A stretch of 64,000 bases of DNA from NCBI GenBank assembly GCA_003279055.1, contig QCBP01000004.1, positions 1 through 64,000 of the forward strand. The letters run 5' to 3'. A program made the position numbers and the translations under genes. The notes beneath the pieces were generated by a model. It did no database searches and had not been told where the DNA came from. It saw only the letters and a list, made by a program, of their open reading frames with translations. This DNA is from Prochlorococcus sp. AG-347-I21 (GTDB lineage Bacteria; Cyanobacteriota; Cyanobacteriia; PCC-6307; Cyanobiaceae). Below are positions 1 to 10,949 of the stretch, piece by piece. Position 1 is the stretch's first letter. Every line of letters starts with the position of its first letter.

Positions 1-966
1 CATATTGGGAATTGGCTTGGGGCCATAAATAATTGGGTTACGCTTCAAGAGCAATATGAAACATTTCTATGTGTAGTTGATTTGCACGCAATAACAGCCT
101 CATATAATCCCAAAGAATTATCTAAAAACACTATCTCTACAGCGGCTTTGTACGTCGCTTGTGGGATAGATCCAAATATATGTTCAATTTTTGTCCAAAG
201 TCAGATTTCAGCGCATTCAGCACTTTGTTGGATATTAAATTGCATGACCCCAATAAATTGGATGGAAAGAATGATTCAATTCAAAGAAAAATCCATACAA
301 CAAGGTAATAATGTATCTATTGGATTATTTGACTATCCAATACTTATGGCTGCAGACATTCTTCTTTATGATGCTGACTTCGTACCAGTAGGTGAGGATC
401 AAAAACAACATCTTGAACTTGCGAGAGATATTGCACAACAGAGAATTAATGCCAGATTTAGTAAGGATAAAAATATTTTAAAGATCCCTCAACCAATCAT
501 CATGAAGAATGGTTCAAAAATAATGAGTTTAATTGATGGTTCAAAAAAGATGAGCAAAAGTGATCCTAATGAGGGCAGTCGCATTAACTTATTAGATCCA
601 CCTGAAATAATCACAAAAAAAATTAAAAGAGCAAAAAGTGACAGTTCTATTGGAATTGAATTTAACAACCCTGAGAGACCAGAATCTAAAAATCTTTTGA
701 TGATTTATTCAATATTATCTTGCAAAGAAATTTCTCAATGTGAAAATGAATTCTCAGAGACTGGATGGGGGACATTTAAAAAATTAATTACAGAACAACT
801 TATCGAATCACTAGAACCTATTCAGAAAAAATATAAATTATTAATTAATGATCCCTATCAACTAAATAAAATCCTTAATGAAGGGAAGGAAAAAGCTGAA
901 GATTTAGCGAATCAGACTTTAAAAAGAGTTAAATCAAAATTGGGATTTTTTGAAATGGAGAAATAA
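1..966 (+). CDS. trpS: Tryptophan-tRNA ligase, 5' end outside window
   Basis: Class I aminoacyl-tRNA synthetase that charges tRNA-Trp. The reading frame is open from base 1 and begins inside the HIGN version of the class I HIGH motif, so only a short N-terminal stretch is missing. The second signature, KMSKS, is visible in GSKKMSKSDPNEG at about 175 residues into the visible part. The visible part is 321 residues, against about 335 for the family. It is followed after 3 bases by thrS, suggesting co-transcription of two tRNA synthetases. Identity is secure; the true start lies upstream of the window. Confidence 0.96.
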   Translation, partial: HIGNWLGAINNWVTLQEQYETFLCVVDLHAITASYNPKELSKNTISTAALYVACGIDPNICSIFVQSQISAHSALCWILNCMTPINWMERMIQFKEKSIQQGNNVSIGLFDYPILMAADILLYDADFVPVGEDQKQHLELARDIAQQRINARFSKDKNILKIPQPIIMKNGSKIMSLIDGSKKMSKSDPNEGSRINLLDPPEIITKKIKRAKSDSSIGIEFNNPERPESKNLLMIYSILSCKEISQCENEFSETGWGTFKKLITEQLIESLEPIQKKYKLLINDPYQLNKILNEGKEKAEDLANQTLKRVKSKLGFFEMEK

Positions 967-969
967 ATT

Positions 970-2886
970 ATGCCAATAATTACCCTTCCTGATGGTTCAA
1001 AAAAGGTTTTCGAAAAATCTGTAACTATTCTAGAAATTGCCCAGAGTATAGGCGCTGGATTAGCTAAAGCAACAATTGCTGGGAAAGTAAATGACGTTCT
1101 TCTTGATGCAACAATTCCTATAAATAAAGATTCCAAAGTTGTAATCATCACATCGAAAGATAAAGAAGGAATTGAAATAATAAGACATTCTTTCGCTCAC
1201 CTTATTGGTCATGCAGTTAAACAAATTTACTCTGATATTAAAATGGCAATTGGGCCAGTAATTGAAGATGGTTTTTATTACGATATTTTTTCTAAATACA
1301 GATTTACTCCTGAAGATTTAATAAAAATCGAAAATAGAATTAATAAATTAATAAAAACAAATTATGACGTTGAAATTTTACAAGTTTCTAAAGAGGAAGC
1401 AATTAAAACTTTTAAAGAAAGAGATGAGACTTTTAAATTACGAATAATTGAAGAAATTCCTGAAGATGGTCTCATCAATTTATACAAACACGAAGAATAT
1501 ATCGACATGTGTAGAGGGCCTCACGTACCCAATACTAGACATTTGAGATACTTTAAATTACTTAAATTATCAGGTTCATACTGGAGAGGGAATAGTGAGA
1601 ATGAATCATTACAGAGAATATATGGAACTGCATGGTCAAAAGAAAAAGAGCTCAAAGACTACTTAATAAGAATTGAAGAAGCTGAAAAAAGGGATCATAG
1701 AAAACTTGGTAAAAAACATTCACTATTTCATATACAAGAAGAATCTCCAGGAATGATTTTTTGGCATCCAAATGGATGGACAATCTACCAAGTATTGGAA
1801 AAGTACATAAGAGAAATACTCAAAAAAAATGATTATTTAGAAATCAAAACACCACAAGCTGTTGATAAATCTCTTTGGGAAAAATCCGGTCATTGGGAAA
1901 AATTTAGAGACGATATGTTCACTACTGCTTCAGAAAATCGAACATATGCAATTAAACCAATGAATTGTCCATGCCATATTCAAGTATTTAATCAAGGTTT
2001 AAAAAGTTATAAGGATTTACCTATTCGTCTTGCTGAATTTGGTTCTTGTCACAGAAATGAGCCCTCTGGTGCACTACACGGCTTAATGAGAGTAAGAAAC
2101 TTTACTCAAGATGATGCACACATATTCTGCACAGAAGAGCAAATTCAAGAAGAGGTATCAACTTTTATAGATCTTGTTTTCGAGGTTTATAAAACTTTTG
2201 GTTTTGATGAAATCATTATCAAATTATCAACCCGTCCTGAAAAAAGGGTAGGTAGTGAAGAGATTTGGGATAAATCAGAGGAGGCTCTTACCAAAGCTCT
2301 CGATAATAAGAACCTAAAATGGGAACTCCAGCCAGGAGAGGGGGCTTTTTATGGTCCAAAAATAGAATTCTCCTTAAAAGATTGTCTTAATAGAGTTTGG
2401 CAATGCGGTACTATTCAGGTTGATTTCTCAATGCCTATTAGATTGGATGCCACTTATGTAGATATTGATAATGAAAAAAGAAATCCAGTTATGCTTCATA
2501 GAGCAATTTTAGGATCCTTTGAAAGATTTATCGGAATCTTAATTGAACAATATGAGGCGAAATTTCCAATTTGGCTTGCGCCTTATCAAATAATTTTATT
2601 GAGCATTACTGATAGAAATATTGAAAAGTGTTTAAAGTTTAATGAATTAATAAATAATAATGGTTACCGATCAAAAGTTGATGTTAGGAATGAAAAAATA
2701 GGATATAAAATAAGAGAGGCAACTCTCGGGAGAGTTCCTTTAATTGCAGTTATTGGAGATAAAGAAGAGGAAATTGATTCAGTCGCTTTAAGAGCTTTGG
2801 ATGGAACAAATTTAGGAATTTTCGACCTACCTAATTTATACAAATTAATGGATGAATTAATAGAAAAAAAAGGGAGAACAGAATAA
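970..2886 (+). CDS. thrS: Threonine-tRNA ligase
   Basis: Class II synthetase that charges tRNA-Thr. At 638 residues it has the normal full length. An N-terminal TGS domain (about 1-60) is followed by the editing domain with HSFAH at 73-77 and a later CRGPH motif. The catalytic core contains MNCPCH, whose cysteine is expected to bind zinc, and a C-terminal anticodon-binding domain follows. The ATG lies 3 bases after the trpS stop, and glk starts 10 bases after its own stop, so trpS-thrS-glk-thrB look like one transcription unit. Nothing unusual was seen. Confidence 0.97.
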   Translation: MPIITLPDGSKKVFEKSVTILEIAQSIGAGLAKATIAGKVNDVLLDATIPINKDSKVVIITSKDKEGIEIIRHSFAHLIGHAVKQIYSDIKMAIGPVIEDGFYYDIFSKYRFTPEDLIKIENRINKLIKTNYDVEILQVSKEEAIKTFKERDETFKLRIIEEIPEDGLINLYKHEEYIDMCRGPHVPNTRHLRYFKLLKLSGSYWRGNSENESLQRIYGTAWSKEKELKDYLIRIEEAEKRDHRKLGKKHSLFHIQEESPGMIFWHPNGWTIYQVLEKYIREILKKNDYLEIKTPQAVDKSLWEKSGHWEKFRDDMFTTASENRTYAIKPMNCPCHIQVFNQGLKSYKDLPIRLAEFGSCHRNEPSGALHGLMRVRNFTQDDAHIFCTEEQIQEEVSTFIDLVFEVYKTFGFDEIIIKLSTRPEKRVGSEEIWDKSEEALTKALDNKNLKWELQPGEGAFYGPKIEFSLKDCLNRVWQCGTIQVDFSMPIRLDATYVDIDNEKRNPVMLHRAILGSFERFIGILIEQYEAKFPIWLAPYQIILLSITDRNIEKCLKFNELINNNGYRSKVDVRNEKIGYKIREATLGRVPLIAVIGDKEEEIDSVALRALDGTNLGIFDLPNLYKLMDELIEKKGRTE

Positions 2887-2896
2887 TTTAAAATAT

Positions 2897-3931
2897 ATGA
2901 ATTTTCTCGCTTGTGATCTAGGAGGTACCAAGGTTCTTTTGGGAATATTCGAGAGAGTAATAAATGATGATTCGCCTAAATTGTTATTAAAGAAGAAATA
3001 TATATCTTCTGATTGGGATTCTTTTGAACTAATCCTTGAAGATTTTCTCAAAAATGAATGCAAAAATATTACTCATCCTTCTTCTTCATGTTTCGCTGTA
3101 GCTGGTCCTTTATCTAACAACAATGCAAAAATCATGAACCTGTCATGGAATATTTCAGGAAATAAATTAAAAAATAAATTTAAATTTGAACAATGCGAGC
3201 TAATAAATGATTTTGCAGTACAAATTTATGGAATTCCTTTCTTAAAAAGAAATCAATATTCAACTATCCAGAATGGAACACAATCTGAAGGTACTAATAA
3301 TGATTTGCATGCCATTGTTGGAGCCGGTACTGGTTTAGGTATTGCAAGAGGTCTAATATCAGGAAATAAAGTAACAGTTTTAGCCAGCGAAGGTGGTCAT
3401 GTTGAGTACTCGCCAAAGTCAAAATTAGAATGGGAATTAAAAATTTGGCTTAAGAATTATCTAAAAGTTGAGAGGATATCTTGTGAAAGAATTATTAGCG
3501 GTATTGGTTTATCAAGAATTGCCGAATGGAGACTAAGCAAACCTGATGCCCGAAACCATCCTCTACAAAAATATTTAAAAGAAATTAAAATTTTTGATGC
3601 TGCGAGGAAAGAACTACCTGAAAAAATTTGTAATCTTTCTAATAAAGGAGATCATCTAATGATTGAAGTTGAAAGGATTTGGTTAGACGCTTATGCCTCA
3701 TTATTGGGAGATGTTGCTCTTCAAGAATTGTGCTTTGGTGGGTTATGGATTTCTGGAGGAACTGCATCAAAACATTTCAAAGACTTTAAATCAGATTTAT
3801 TTATGAAACAATTTTACGACAAGGGAAGATTAAAAGATATTCTTAAAACAATACCTCTGAAAGTAATCTTAGATGAAGAGTTTGGACTTTTTAGTGCAGC
3901 CTGCAGAGCAAAAATGCTTTTAAAAAATTAA
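2897..3931 (+). CDS. glk: Glucokinase
   Basis: Phosphorylates glucose with ATP to glucose 6-phosphate in the cytoplasm. The 344-residue protein carries the phosphate-binding motif DLGGTK at residues 7-12, a GAGTGLG motif in the middle and EGGH, all typical of the bacterial glucokinase (Glk, ROK-unrelated) family. It lies between thrS and thrB with gaps of 10 and 9 bases, probably in the same operon. Glycogen branching enzyme glgB is elsewhere in the window, so the product fits glycogen or imported-glucose metabolism. Substrate specificity is inferred from the family. Confidence 0.92.
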   Translation: MNFLACDLGGTKVLLGIFERVINDDSPKLLLKKKYISSDWDSFELILEDFLKNECKNITHPSSSCFAVAGPLSNNNAKIMNLSWNISGNKLKNKFKFEQCELINDFAVQIYGIPFLKRNQYSTIQNGTQSEGTNNDLHAIVGAGTGLGIARGLISGNKVTVLASEGGHVEYSPKSKLEWELKIWLKNYLKVERISCERIISGIGLSRIAEWRLSKPDARNHPLQKYLKEIKIFDAARKELPEKICNLSNKGDHLMIEVERIWLDAYASLLGDVALQELCFGGLWISGGTASKHFKDFKSDLFMKQFYDKGRLKDILKTIPLKVILDEEFGLFSAACRAKMLLKN

Positions 3932-3940
3932 TAACAAAAA

Positions 3941-4888
3941 ATGTCTATTCCTGAAGTAGGTAAGAAAATAAGCGTAACAGTGCCTTCCACAACTGCTAAT
4001 TTAGGCCCTGGGTTCGATTGTCTTGGTGCTGCATTAGATTTATATAATGAGTTTGTATTCACAAGAATTGAAGGTGGTGGAGATAGATTTGACTTAATAA
4101 TGGAAAGTACAGATGGTAACCATTTAAGAGGAGGACCTGAAAATTTAGTTTTTAGAGCGGCTCAGAAAGTATGGGAGAGCGCTAATATGGATCCTTTTGC
4201 TCTTGAGGCAAGAGTTAAGTTAGCAGTGCCGCCAGCCCGCGGACTTGGGAGCAGTGCTACAGCAATAGTTGCTGGACTAATTGGAGCAAATGCAATAATG
4301 AACTCCCCTTTGTCCAAAGAAAAACTCCTTGAACTTGCCATCGATATAGAAGGTCATCCTGATAACGTAGTTCCCTCTCTCTTGGGGGGACTTTGTTTGA
4401 CAGCCCGTTCTTCTTCTCAAAGATGGAGAATCATAAGATGTGATTGGCACGATTCCATTAAGGCTGTTATAGCAATACCAGCGATTCGTCTAAGCACAAG
4501 TGAAGCTAGAAAGGTTATGCCAAAAAATGTTCCCATTTCAGATGCAGTTACGAATATGGGGGCACTTACTTTATTACTGAATGGCTTAAAAGCAGGAAAT
4601 GAAGAACTAATAAAAGAAGGAATGTTTGATAAGTTACATGAACCGTACAGGTGGAAACTTATTAAAGGTGGACTAGAAGTCAAAGATGCCGCTTTAAAGG
4701 CAGGTGCCCTAGGATGTGCGATTAGCGGAGCTGGACCAAGTATATTAGCTTTGTGTAAAAAAGAAAATGGTAAAAAAGTTAGTCAAGCGATGGTAAAAGC
4801 ATGGGAGAATTCAGGTGTAGCTAGTAGAGCACCATTCTTAAATGTTCAAACAACAGGCAGTAAATTTAGCATTTTATCCGGTAAGTAG
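3941..4888 (+). CDS. thrB: Homoserine kinase
   Basis: GHMP-superfamily kinase that phosphorylates L-homoserine on the route to threonine. The 315-residue protein has the ATP-binding GHMP signature PPARGLGSSA at residues 97-106. It also has an N-terminal TVPSTTANLGPGFDCLG stretch and a C-terminal GCAISGAGPS motif, the third GHMP motif. It follows glk after 9 bases and thrS is two genes upstream, so threonine synthesis and threonyl-tRNA formation are neighbours. A 77-base gap separates it from ndhD. Confidence 0.96.
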   Translation: MSIPEVGKKISVTVPSTTANLGPGFDCLGAALDLYNEFVFTRIEGGGDRFDLIMESTDGNHLRGGPENLVFRAAQKVWESANMDPFALEARVKLAVPPARGLGSSATAIVAGLIGANAIMNSPLSKEKLLELAIDIEGHPDNVVPSLLGGLCLTARSSSQRWRIIRCDWHDSIKAVIAIPAIRLSTSEARKVMPKNVPISDAVTNMGALTLLLNGLKAGNEELIKEGMFDKLHEPYRWKLIKGGLEVKDAALKAGALGCAISGAGPSILALCKKENGKKVSQAMVKAWENSGVASRAPFLNVQTTGSKFSILSGK

Positions 4889-4965
4889 TTTTACTTAGGC
4901 ATTTTTAATGTTATAGTCTCAAGCTAGTACAACTTCAACTAGAATAAAAATTATTCATTCAATAA

Positions 4966-6507
4966 ATGAATTTAGAAACTTTTCCTTGGCTATCGTCTAT
5001 TGTTTTATTGCCCCTAATTGGGGCATTAATAATGCCTTTTTTGAATACTAAGGAAGGAGAAGATAATACACTTCCTAGAAATATCTCATTAAGTTTTTTA
5101 TTTATAGATTTTTTACTAATAATCGGCGTACTTTTTCAAAAATTCAATACTTCAGATAGTTCTTTGCAGCTTATAGAAAGAGCTTCTTGGTTACCCTCAA
5201 TAGGCTTAGAATGGTCTCTTGGCGTGGATGGCTTATCTGCTCCCTTAGTAGCTTTGAGCGGTTTAATTACATTTTTATCAGCTGCTGCAAGTTGGAAAAT
5301 CAAGAAAAAATCCAATCTATATTTTGCTCTTTTATTAGTCCAAGCATCTGCACAGGCACTAGTTTTTCTTTCCCAAGATTTCCTATTATTTTTCTTAGCT
5401 TGGGAACTTGAATTAGTTCCGGTATATCTTCTTATTGCTATTTGGGGAGGAAAAAAGAAATTATATGCGGCCACTAAGTTTATTCTTTATACAGCATTAG
5501 CTTCCTTATTAATACTTATAAGTGGTTTAGCACTTGCCTTGAGCGGTGATACCTTTACTTTAAACATCACAGATTTAACCAACAAACATGTAACAGGCAG
5601 CCTAGCCTTACTATCTTATTTAGGATTTTTAATTGGTTTTGGAGTAAAACTTCCTATCTTTCCATTACATACTTGGTTACCCGATGCACATGGAGAGGCT
5701 AATGCACCAGTTTCAATGTTACTCGCTGGAATACTTTTAAAAATGGGGGGCTACGCTCTCCTCAGATTTAATGTTCAAATACTACCCGAAGTACATCTTC
5801 AAATTGCACCTGCATTAATTATTCTTGGAATCATTAATATAATTTATGGAGCACTCAATGCATTTGCACAAGATAATGTTAAAAGGAGAATTGCTTGTAG
5901 CTCAGTAAGTCATATGGGTTTTGTTCTTTTAGGGATTGGAGCAGTAGATGCTTTAGGTATAAGCGGAGCAATGCTACAAATGATCAGTCACGGACTTATC
6001 GCTGCTGCTATGTTTTTTGTTACAGGCTCATTCTATGAAAGAACAAATACTCTTTCGATTCCAAATATGGGCGGTTTAGCAAAGGTCTTGCCAATAACTT
6101 TTGCTTTTTTTCTGGCAAGCTCTTTGGCCTCTCTAGCATTACCTGGGATGAGCGGTTTTATAAGTGAAATAACTGTATTTTTAGGTATTACTAGTCAAGA
6201 AGGCTTCAGCTCAATTTTTAGATCAATAACAATTCTTATTGCCGCTATTGGTTTGGTTCTAACACCAATATATCTATTATCAATGTGTCGAAGAGTATTC
6301 TTTGGCCCTAGAATTCCTGCACTAGCTACAGTTAAGGAGATGAATGGCAGAGAATTAACAATAGGTTTCAGTTTATTATTGCCTACTTTGGTTATAGGTT
6401 TTTGGCCGAAAATTGCCATAAATTTATACGAATCTTCAACCAATGCTCTCAGTCAGCAGCTTACTTTAGCTAAGTTAGTAGGACTGATTCCAACTTTAGT
6501 TAATTAA
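4966..6507 (+). CDS. ndhD: NAD(P)H-quinone oxidoreductase chain 4 (NdhD, NdhD1-type)
   Basis: Membrane antiporter-like subunit of the cyanobacterial NDH-1 complex in the thylakoid, used in respiration and cyclic electron flow around photosystem I. The 513-residue protein is almost entirely hydrophobic with about 14 predicted membrane helices. It contains the conserved [15 protein letters not shown] segment with its membrane glutamate and the [12 protein letters not shown] motif. It stands alone without ndhF, as is common in cyanobacteria. It most resembles the respiratory/cyclic NdhD1 type rather than the CO2-uptake paralogues, but that distinction needs a tree. Confidence 0.93.
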   Translation: MNLETFPWLSSIVLLPLIGALIMPFLNTKEGEDNTLPRNISLSFLFIDFLLIIGVLFQKFNTSDSSLQLIERASWLPSIGLEWSLGVDGLSAPLVALSGLITFLSAAASWKIKKKSNLYFALLLVQASAQALVFLSQDFLLFFLAWELELVPVYLLIAIWGGKKKLYAATKFILYTALASLLILISGLALALSGDTFTLNITDLTNKHVTGSLALLSYLGFLIGFGVKLPIFPLHTWLPDAHGEANAPVSMLLAGILLKMGGYALLRFNVQILPEVHLQIAPALIILGIINIIYGALNAFAQDNVKRRIACSSVSHMGFVLLGIGAVDALGISGAMLQMISHGLIAAAMFFVTGSFYERTNTLSIPNMGGLAKVLPITFAFFLASSLASLALPGMSGFISEITVFLGITSQEGFSSIFRSITILIAAIGLVLTPIYLLSMCRRVFFGPRIPALATVKEMNGRELTIGFSLLLPTLVIGFWPKIAINLYESSTNALSQQLTLAKLVGLIPTLVN

Positions 6508-6520
6508 ATTATTTTCATAA

Positions 6521-8608
6521 ATGGATACCTCAATTTTTAAATATGGAGAATTACCAGAATTTAAAAAGTTTACTCCCGAAAACATTAGTAGAGAATTTCC
6601 AATAGTACTTGATAAGATTGCTGAAGACTTTAAAAATATAGAGAAAAATTTATCAAATTATTTAATTAAAAATGATCTAAATTGGGATAAGGTAATAAAT
6701 CCTTTAAATGAAGTTAATGAAATTCTCAGATGGAGTTGGGGAGTAATAAGCCACCTAAATGCTGTAAATAATTCTGAAAGTCTTAGAGATATTTATTCAA
6801 AGTTTCTTCCAGAGATTATTAGCTTGAGTAACAAATTTGGACAAAGTAAAATAATTTACAATTCTTTAATCAAGCTTAAAGAAACAAATAACTTTGATCA
6901 AATCAAAAAAAGAATCTTAGATAAAGAAATTCTTGAGATGAAACATAGAGGAATTTCACTTCAAAAAAATGATCAAGAAAAATTCAACAACATTTCAGAA
7001 AAGCTTGGGAAGCTATCAACAGACTTCAGTAATAATGTTCTTGATGCCACTAATAAATGGTTTTTAATATTAAATAAAAAATCTGAAGTCGATGGTCTGC
7101 CGGAAAGAGTACTTGAATTGATGGCAATTTCTGCACACAATCACTTAAAAAAAGATGAAGAAGTTGATATCAAAAATGGTCCTTGGAAATTAAGTCTGGA
7201 TTTTCCAACTTATACTTCATTTATGACTTATGCCACCGACCGTAACCTTAGAGAGAAACTATATAAGGCATTCGTAGGTAGGGCGTCTCAAGGAGAAAAA
7301 AATAATTCTCAAATCATTGAAGAGATATTATCTCTTAGAACAAAACAGGCTAATCTTCTTGGTTATAAAAGTTGGGCAGAACTAAGTTTGTCAACAAAAA
7401 TGGCGAAAGAAATTAAAAATGTTGAAATCCTCTTAGAAGAGTTGAGGGAACCAGCATTCAAAACCGCAAAAATTGAATTAGAAACGCTCGATAAGTTTTC
7501 TAAAGCTAATGGGTTTTCAAAATTACAGAAACTCGAGCCATGGGATATCAGTTATTGGTCCGAACTTCTTAGAAAGGAAAATCTCAATTTAGATCAAGAG
7601 TCTTTGAGACCTTGGTTCCCACTAAATGATGTTTTGAAAGGTTTATTTAAATTAAGTGAAAAGCTTTTTGAAATTAAAGTAGTCGAGGCAACTGATCAGG
7701 CACCTCTCTGGAATAAAGACGTTTTATTTTTTAATATCCTTAATAAAGAAGACAACAAAATAGCATCCTTTTACCTCGATCCATATTCGAGGCCTGAATC
7801 AAAGAGAGGAGGGGCTTGGATGGATGAATGTTTAAATAAAAATATTGTCAGCAAAAATACCCTCCCTGTAGCTTATCTCGTTTGTAATCAGACTCCACCA
7901 TCAAAAGACAAACCAAGTTTGATGAGTTTTGAAGAAGTTCAGACTCTGTTCCATGAATTTGGTCATGGTCTACAACACATGCTTACTACTGTTAATCTTC
8001 CTCAAGCAGCTGGCATCAACAATGTTGAATGGGATGCAGTCGAACTCCCAAGTCAATTTATGGAAAACTGGTGTTTCCATAAAAATACACTTATGAATAT
8101 TGCTAGGCACTACAAAACAGGAGAAAAACTATCCGATGAGAATTTTGAGAAGCTTCTGAAGAATAGAACTTTTAATTGTGGCATGGCTACTCTTAGACAA
8201 TTACATTTTGCGATTACAGACCTCAGATTGCATAGTAATATCGATAAAAACGAAGGTAAAACAGCAGATGAAATAAGAAGAGAAATTGCAAAACAAACTA
8301 CTGTTATTGAACCAATTCAAGAAGATCAATTTCTTTGTTGTTTTAATCATATATTTGCAGGCGGATATTCCGCAGGATATTACTCATATAAGTGGGCTGA
8401 AGTTTTAAGTGCTGATGCATTTTCTATGTTCGAAGAAGCTGATCTAGAGAACTCAGAAGATTTAAAATTAATAGGAAAGAAATTTAAAGATACAATACTC
8501 AGCTTAGGAGGAAGCTTACCTCCATTAGAAATTTTTAAACTATTCAGGGGAAGAGAGCCACAAACAGATTCCTTAATAAGACACTTAGGTCTATCTGGAG
8601 CTACATAA
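6521..8608 (+). CDS. prlC: Oligopeptidase A-like M3 family metallopeptidase
   Basis: Zinc metallopeptidase of the thimet oligopeptidase (M3A) family, which degrades short peptides and cleaved signal peptides in the cytoplasm. The zinc motif HEFGH is at residues 478-482, with the downstream zinc-binding glutamate region EWDAVELPSQFMENW. The length of 695 residues is normal, and there is no signal peptide. It follows ndhD after 13 bases. Its last 8 bases overlap the end of the convergent lipase-like gene, so both genes share a terminator-less junction. Confidence 0.93.
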   Translation: MDTSIFKYGELPEFKKFTPENISREFPIVLDKIAEDFKNIEKNLSNYLIKNDLNWDKVINPLNEVNEILRWSWGVISHLNAVNNSESLRDIYSKFLPEIISLSNKFGQSKIIYNSLIKLKETNNFDQIKKRILDKEILEMKHRGISLQKNDQEKFNNISEKLGKLSTDFSNNVLDATNKWFLILNKKSEVDGLPERVLELMAISAHNHLKKDEEVDIKNGPWKLSLDFPTYTSFMTYATDRNLREKLYKAFVGRASQGEKNNSQIIEEILSLRTKQANLLGYKSWAELSLSTKMAKEIKNVEILLEELREPAFKTAKIELETLDKFSKANGFSKLQKLEPWDISYWSELLRKENLNLDQESLRPWFPLNDVLKGLFKLSEKLFEIKVVEATDQAPLWNKDVLFFNILNKEDNKIASFYLDPYSRPESKRGGAWMDECLNKNIVSKNTLPVAYLVCNQTPPSKDKPSLMSFEEVQTLFHEFGHGLQHMLTTVNLPQAAGINNVEWDAVELPSQFMENWCFHKNTLMNIARHYKTGEKLSDENFEKLLKNRTFNCGMATLRQLHFAITDLRLHSNIDKNEGKTADEIRREIAKQTTVIEPIQEDQFLCCFNHIFAGGYSAGYYSYKWAEVLSADAFSMFEEADLENSEDLKLIGKKFKDTILSLGGSLPPLEIFKLFRGREPQTDSLIRHLGLSGAT

Positions 8609-9212
8609 TAATTTCACCGATTATTTTGTCAACAACAGATTTATTTCTTACAAGATTTCTATGTTTATATACTTTTACTGATATTTTTTTTCCAAAATTT
8701 AAATTTGTCAACCAGCTAGGAAAAACCATCATATCCCAATAAGTAAAGAAATTTATACACTCAATATCATCAAGAAAAAAATCATTATTTGCGAGTTCTC
8801 TTAAAAACTTACTATTTATTTTCATTTCTGATATTCCTCTAAAAGGGTATTCAGGTATTAATTGAGCCATTAAAGTTCCTTTGTGAGGGGAACCTATAGA
8901 TATTAATCTTCTTGTTCTTTTATACCCATTAAATTTTTGAAGCCAGTTTCTACCAATTATTCCTCCCATAGAAAACCCTAAAATATCTATTTCTTTTTCT
9001 AAACCATATTTCTCTAAAATTAATTCATTTAATTTTTTAGTCAAATCGAGAATTGAAGTCATTCCATATGAATGCTTAAGAGTTGGGGCAAAATATTCAA
9101 TGCCAACATCATCAAGTTTTGAGGTAATAGTAGAAAAAATACTCGAAGTATTCCAAAGACCATGAATCAATATAATGGGATATCTTTTTTCCAATACTTT
9201 AATTATTTTCAA
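8601..9212 (-). CDS. Alpha/beta-hydrolase, lipase-like
   Basis: A 203-residue alpha/beta-hydrolase-fold protein related to triacylglycerol lipases and acyl hydrolases. An oxyanion-region motif IHGLWN lies at 16-21 and the nucleophile elbow GFSMGG at 79-84 (Ser81). ISIGSPHKGT is typical of lipase families. A possible catalytic His is in the C-terminal KHRNLVRNKSVVD part. The ATG overlaps the end of folB by 14 bases, so it is translated with folB and proA in one reverse operon. The substrate is unknown. It is smaller than many lipases but looks intact. Confidence 0.75.
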   Translation of the reverse strand: MKIIKVLEKRYPIILIHGLWNTSSIFSTITSKLDDVGIEYFAPTLKHSYGMTSILDLTKKLNELILEKYGLEKEIDILGFSMGGIIGRNWLQKFNGYKRTRRLISIGSPHKGTLMAQLIPEYPFRGISEMKINSKFLRELANNDFFLDDIECINFFTYWDMMVFPSWLTNLNFGKKISVKVYKHRNLVRNKSVVDKIIGEIIM

Positions 9213-9561
9213 GAATTCTTACTATTGACACCTTCCCATCGAAACCAGTTATTGGAGGATTGAATTTTGTCAAAATAATTTTAATTTTAGAAAGCTTAAA
9301 TTCCTGATCAATGATTTCTAAAATTGCGTTAGAGTATTTTTCGATTGTGAAACAATATATTTTCTTTGATTGATCTTTTAAAATTTGAACTAATTTTGAA
9401 TAGTCAACAGTTTCTTTTATATCATCATTCACTGTACATTTTTCGAAATCAGTCCACAAAAATATATTTAAAATAAATAGTTGTCCTAATTCCCTTTCTT
9501 CATCAAGAACGCCAACCCTAGCCCAAAGTTTAATATCCTCAATTTTTAAAAAAGTTTCCAT
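9199..9561 (-). CDS. folB: Dihydroneopterin aldolase
   Basis: Converts dihydroneopterin to 6-hydroxymethyl-dihydropterin in folate synthesis. The 120-residue protein has the usual size and the N-terminal signature ARVGVLDEERELGQ, which contains the catalytic/binding glutamate region. A conserved lysine lies in the C-terminal KIILTKFNPPI strand. It lies 11 bases after proA and overlaps the downstream hydrolase. folE, the first enzyme of the pathway, is at the far end of the window rather than next to it. Confidence 0.9.
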   Translation of the reverse strand: METFLKIEDIKLWARVGVLDEERELGQLFILNIFLWTDFEKCTVNDDIKETVDYSKLVQILKDQSKKIYCFTIEKYSNAILEIIDQEFKLSKIKIILTKFNPPITGFDGKVSIVRILENN

Positions 9562-9572
9562 CTTTAAAAGTT

Positions 9573-10883
9573 TTAAAAATCTTTATGTGTATAGAAAGAC
9601 TTTCCTGATGAAAAATCATCAACTATATTTCCATCACCTTTTAGGAAATATTTATAAGTTACCAAACCTTCTAGACCTACAGGTCCCCTTGGCGGAAGAG
9701 TTTGAGTAGAAATCCCAACTTCAGCTCCGAACCCATATCTAAACCCATCTGCAAACCTAGTAGAGCAATTTTGAAAAACACCTGCGCTATCAACTACATT
9801 CATAAATTTATTAGCAGTATTTGAATTTTCAGTAATTATTCCGTCTGTATGTTTTGAACTATATTTTTGAATATGTGTGATTGCTTCCTCAAGATCATCA
9901 ACAATTTTTATCGATAAAGTCAAATCCAAATATTCAGTTTCCCAATCTTCTGGACTAGCTTCATACTTACATCCTAATTCAACTGATCTCTTATCTCCAA
10001 TTAATTTAACATCGTTAGAATTAAATAGAGGGATTGCCTTTTCTAAAAAAGCTGGTGCGATATCTTTATGGATTAATAAAGTTTCAATAGCATTACATGC
10101 AGCAGGATATTGAATTTTGCTGTCCAACGCGACTGATAAAGCCATCTCTAAATTTGCCTCAATATCTATAAACAAATGACAAATTCCATCAGCATGGCCT
10201 AGCACAGGAATTCTTGTATTTTCCTGAATAAATTTAACTAATTCATTACTTCCTCTTGGAATTATTAAATTAATATATTTCTCTAGATTTAACATCGCCA
10301 TGCTATCTTTTCTGCTTGTTAGTAAACATATTGCATTTTTATCAAGGCCTGATTCATTTAAACCTTCTTGCAATGCTTGCACTATTGCAGTATTTGTTAA
10401 GTTGGCTTCACTGCCACCCTTTAGCATTACTCCATTACCTGATCTTATTGCTAATGAACTAATCTGCATCACAGCATCTGGCCTTGATTCAAAGATAACC
10501 CCTAATACTCCAATCGGCACAGTTTTTCTTTCTAAGATTAATCCCTTTGAAAGCTCTCTTTTTATTTGAAATTGATTTATAGGATCTGCCAAGTCTCCAA
10601 CTTTTCTTAATCCTTCAATTCCTGAATTTAATTTTGCTTTTGATAATTTTAATCTTGAAAGTAAAGCCTTAGAAATACCTTTTTTTTCTGCACTTGAGTA
10701 ATCTGCATTATTAGCCTCTAATATTTCTTTAGAATTTTTTTCTAGATAATCAGCCATAAAATTTAAGGCTTTAATTCGATTTTGATTTTCGGTCTGACTT
10801 ATTTTTATTGATGCCAAACGAACTTTATCAGCTTTTTCTAAAAGATCATTACCAGGTCTAGGAACTTCAAAGATATTAGCCAT
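9573..10883 (-). CDS. proA: Glutamate-5-semialdehyde dehydrogenase (gamma-glutamyl phosphate reductase)
   Basis: Reduces gamma-glutamyl phosphate to glutamate semialdehyde with NADPH, the second step of proline synthesis. The 436-residue protein is full length. The catalytic cysteine is in YPAACNAIE (Cys263) and the aldehyde-dehydrogenase-fold motif VIFESRPDA is seen near residue 130. It is first of the reverse set proA-folB-lipase, with gaps of 11 and -14 bases. A 66-base gap separates it from the upstream TamB-like gene. proB is not in the window. Confidence 0.96.
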   Translation of the reverse strand: MANIFEVPRPGNDLLEKADKVRLASIKISQTENQNRIKALNFMADYLEKNSKEILEANNADYSSAEKKGISKALLSRLKLSKAKLNSGIEGLRKVGDLADPINQFQIKRELSKGLILERKTVPIGVLGVIFESRPDAVMQISSLAIRSGNGVMLKGGSEANLTNTAIVQALQEGLNESGLDKNAICLLTSRKDSMAMLNLEKYINLIIPRGSNELVKFIQENTRIPVLGHADGICHLFIDIEANLEMALSVALDSKIQYPAACNAIETLLIHKDIAPAFLEKAIPLFNSNDVKLIGDKRSVELGCKYEASPEDWETEYLDLTLSIKIVDDLEEAITHIQKYSSKHTDGIITENSNTANKFMNVVDSAGVFQNCSTRFADGFRYGFGAEVGISTQTLPPRGPVGLEGLVTYKYFLKGDGNIVDDFSSGKSFYTHKDF

Positions 10884-10949
10884 AATATTTTTTAGTTAAT
10901 TTAATAATAATTCAAATTAACGATTCTTTAAAGTAAATTTCTTTTTGAG

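Noticed and set aside
4924..4942. CTAGT-N9-ACTAG dyad between thrB and ndhD as an SOS-type site
   Set aside because: Arms of only five bases, and it does not match the cyanobacterial LexA pattern.
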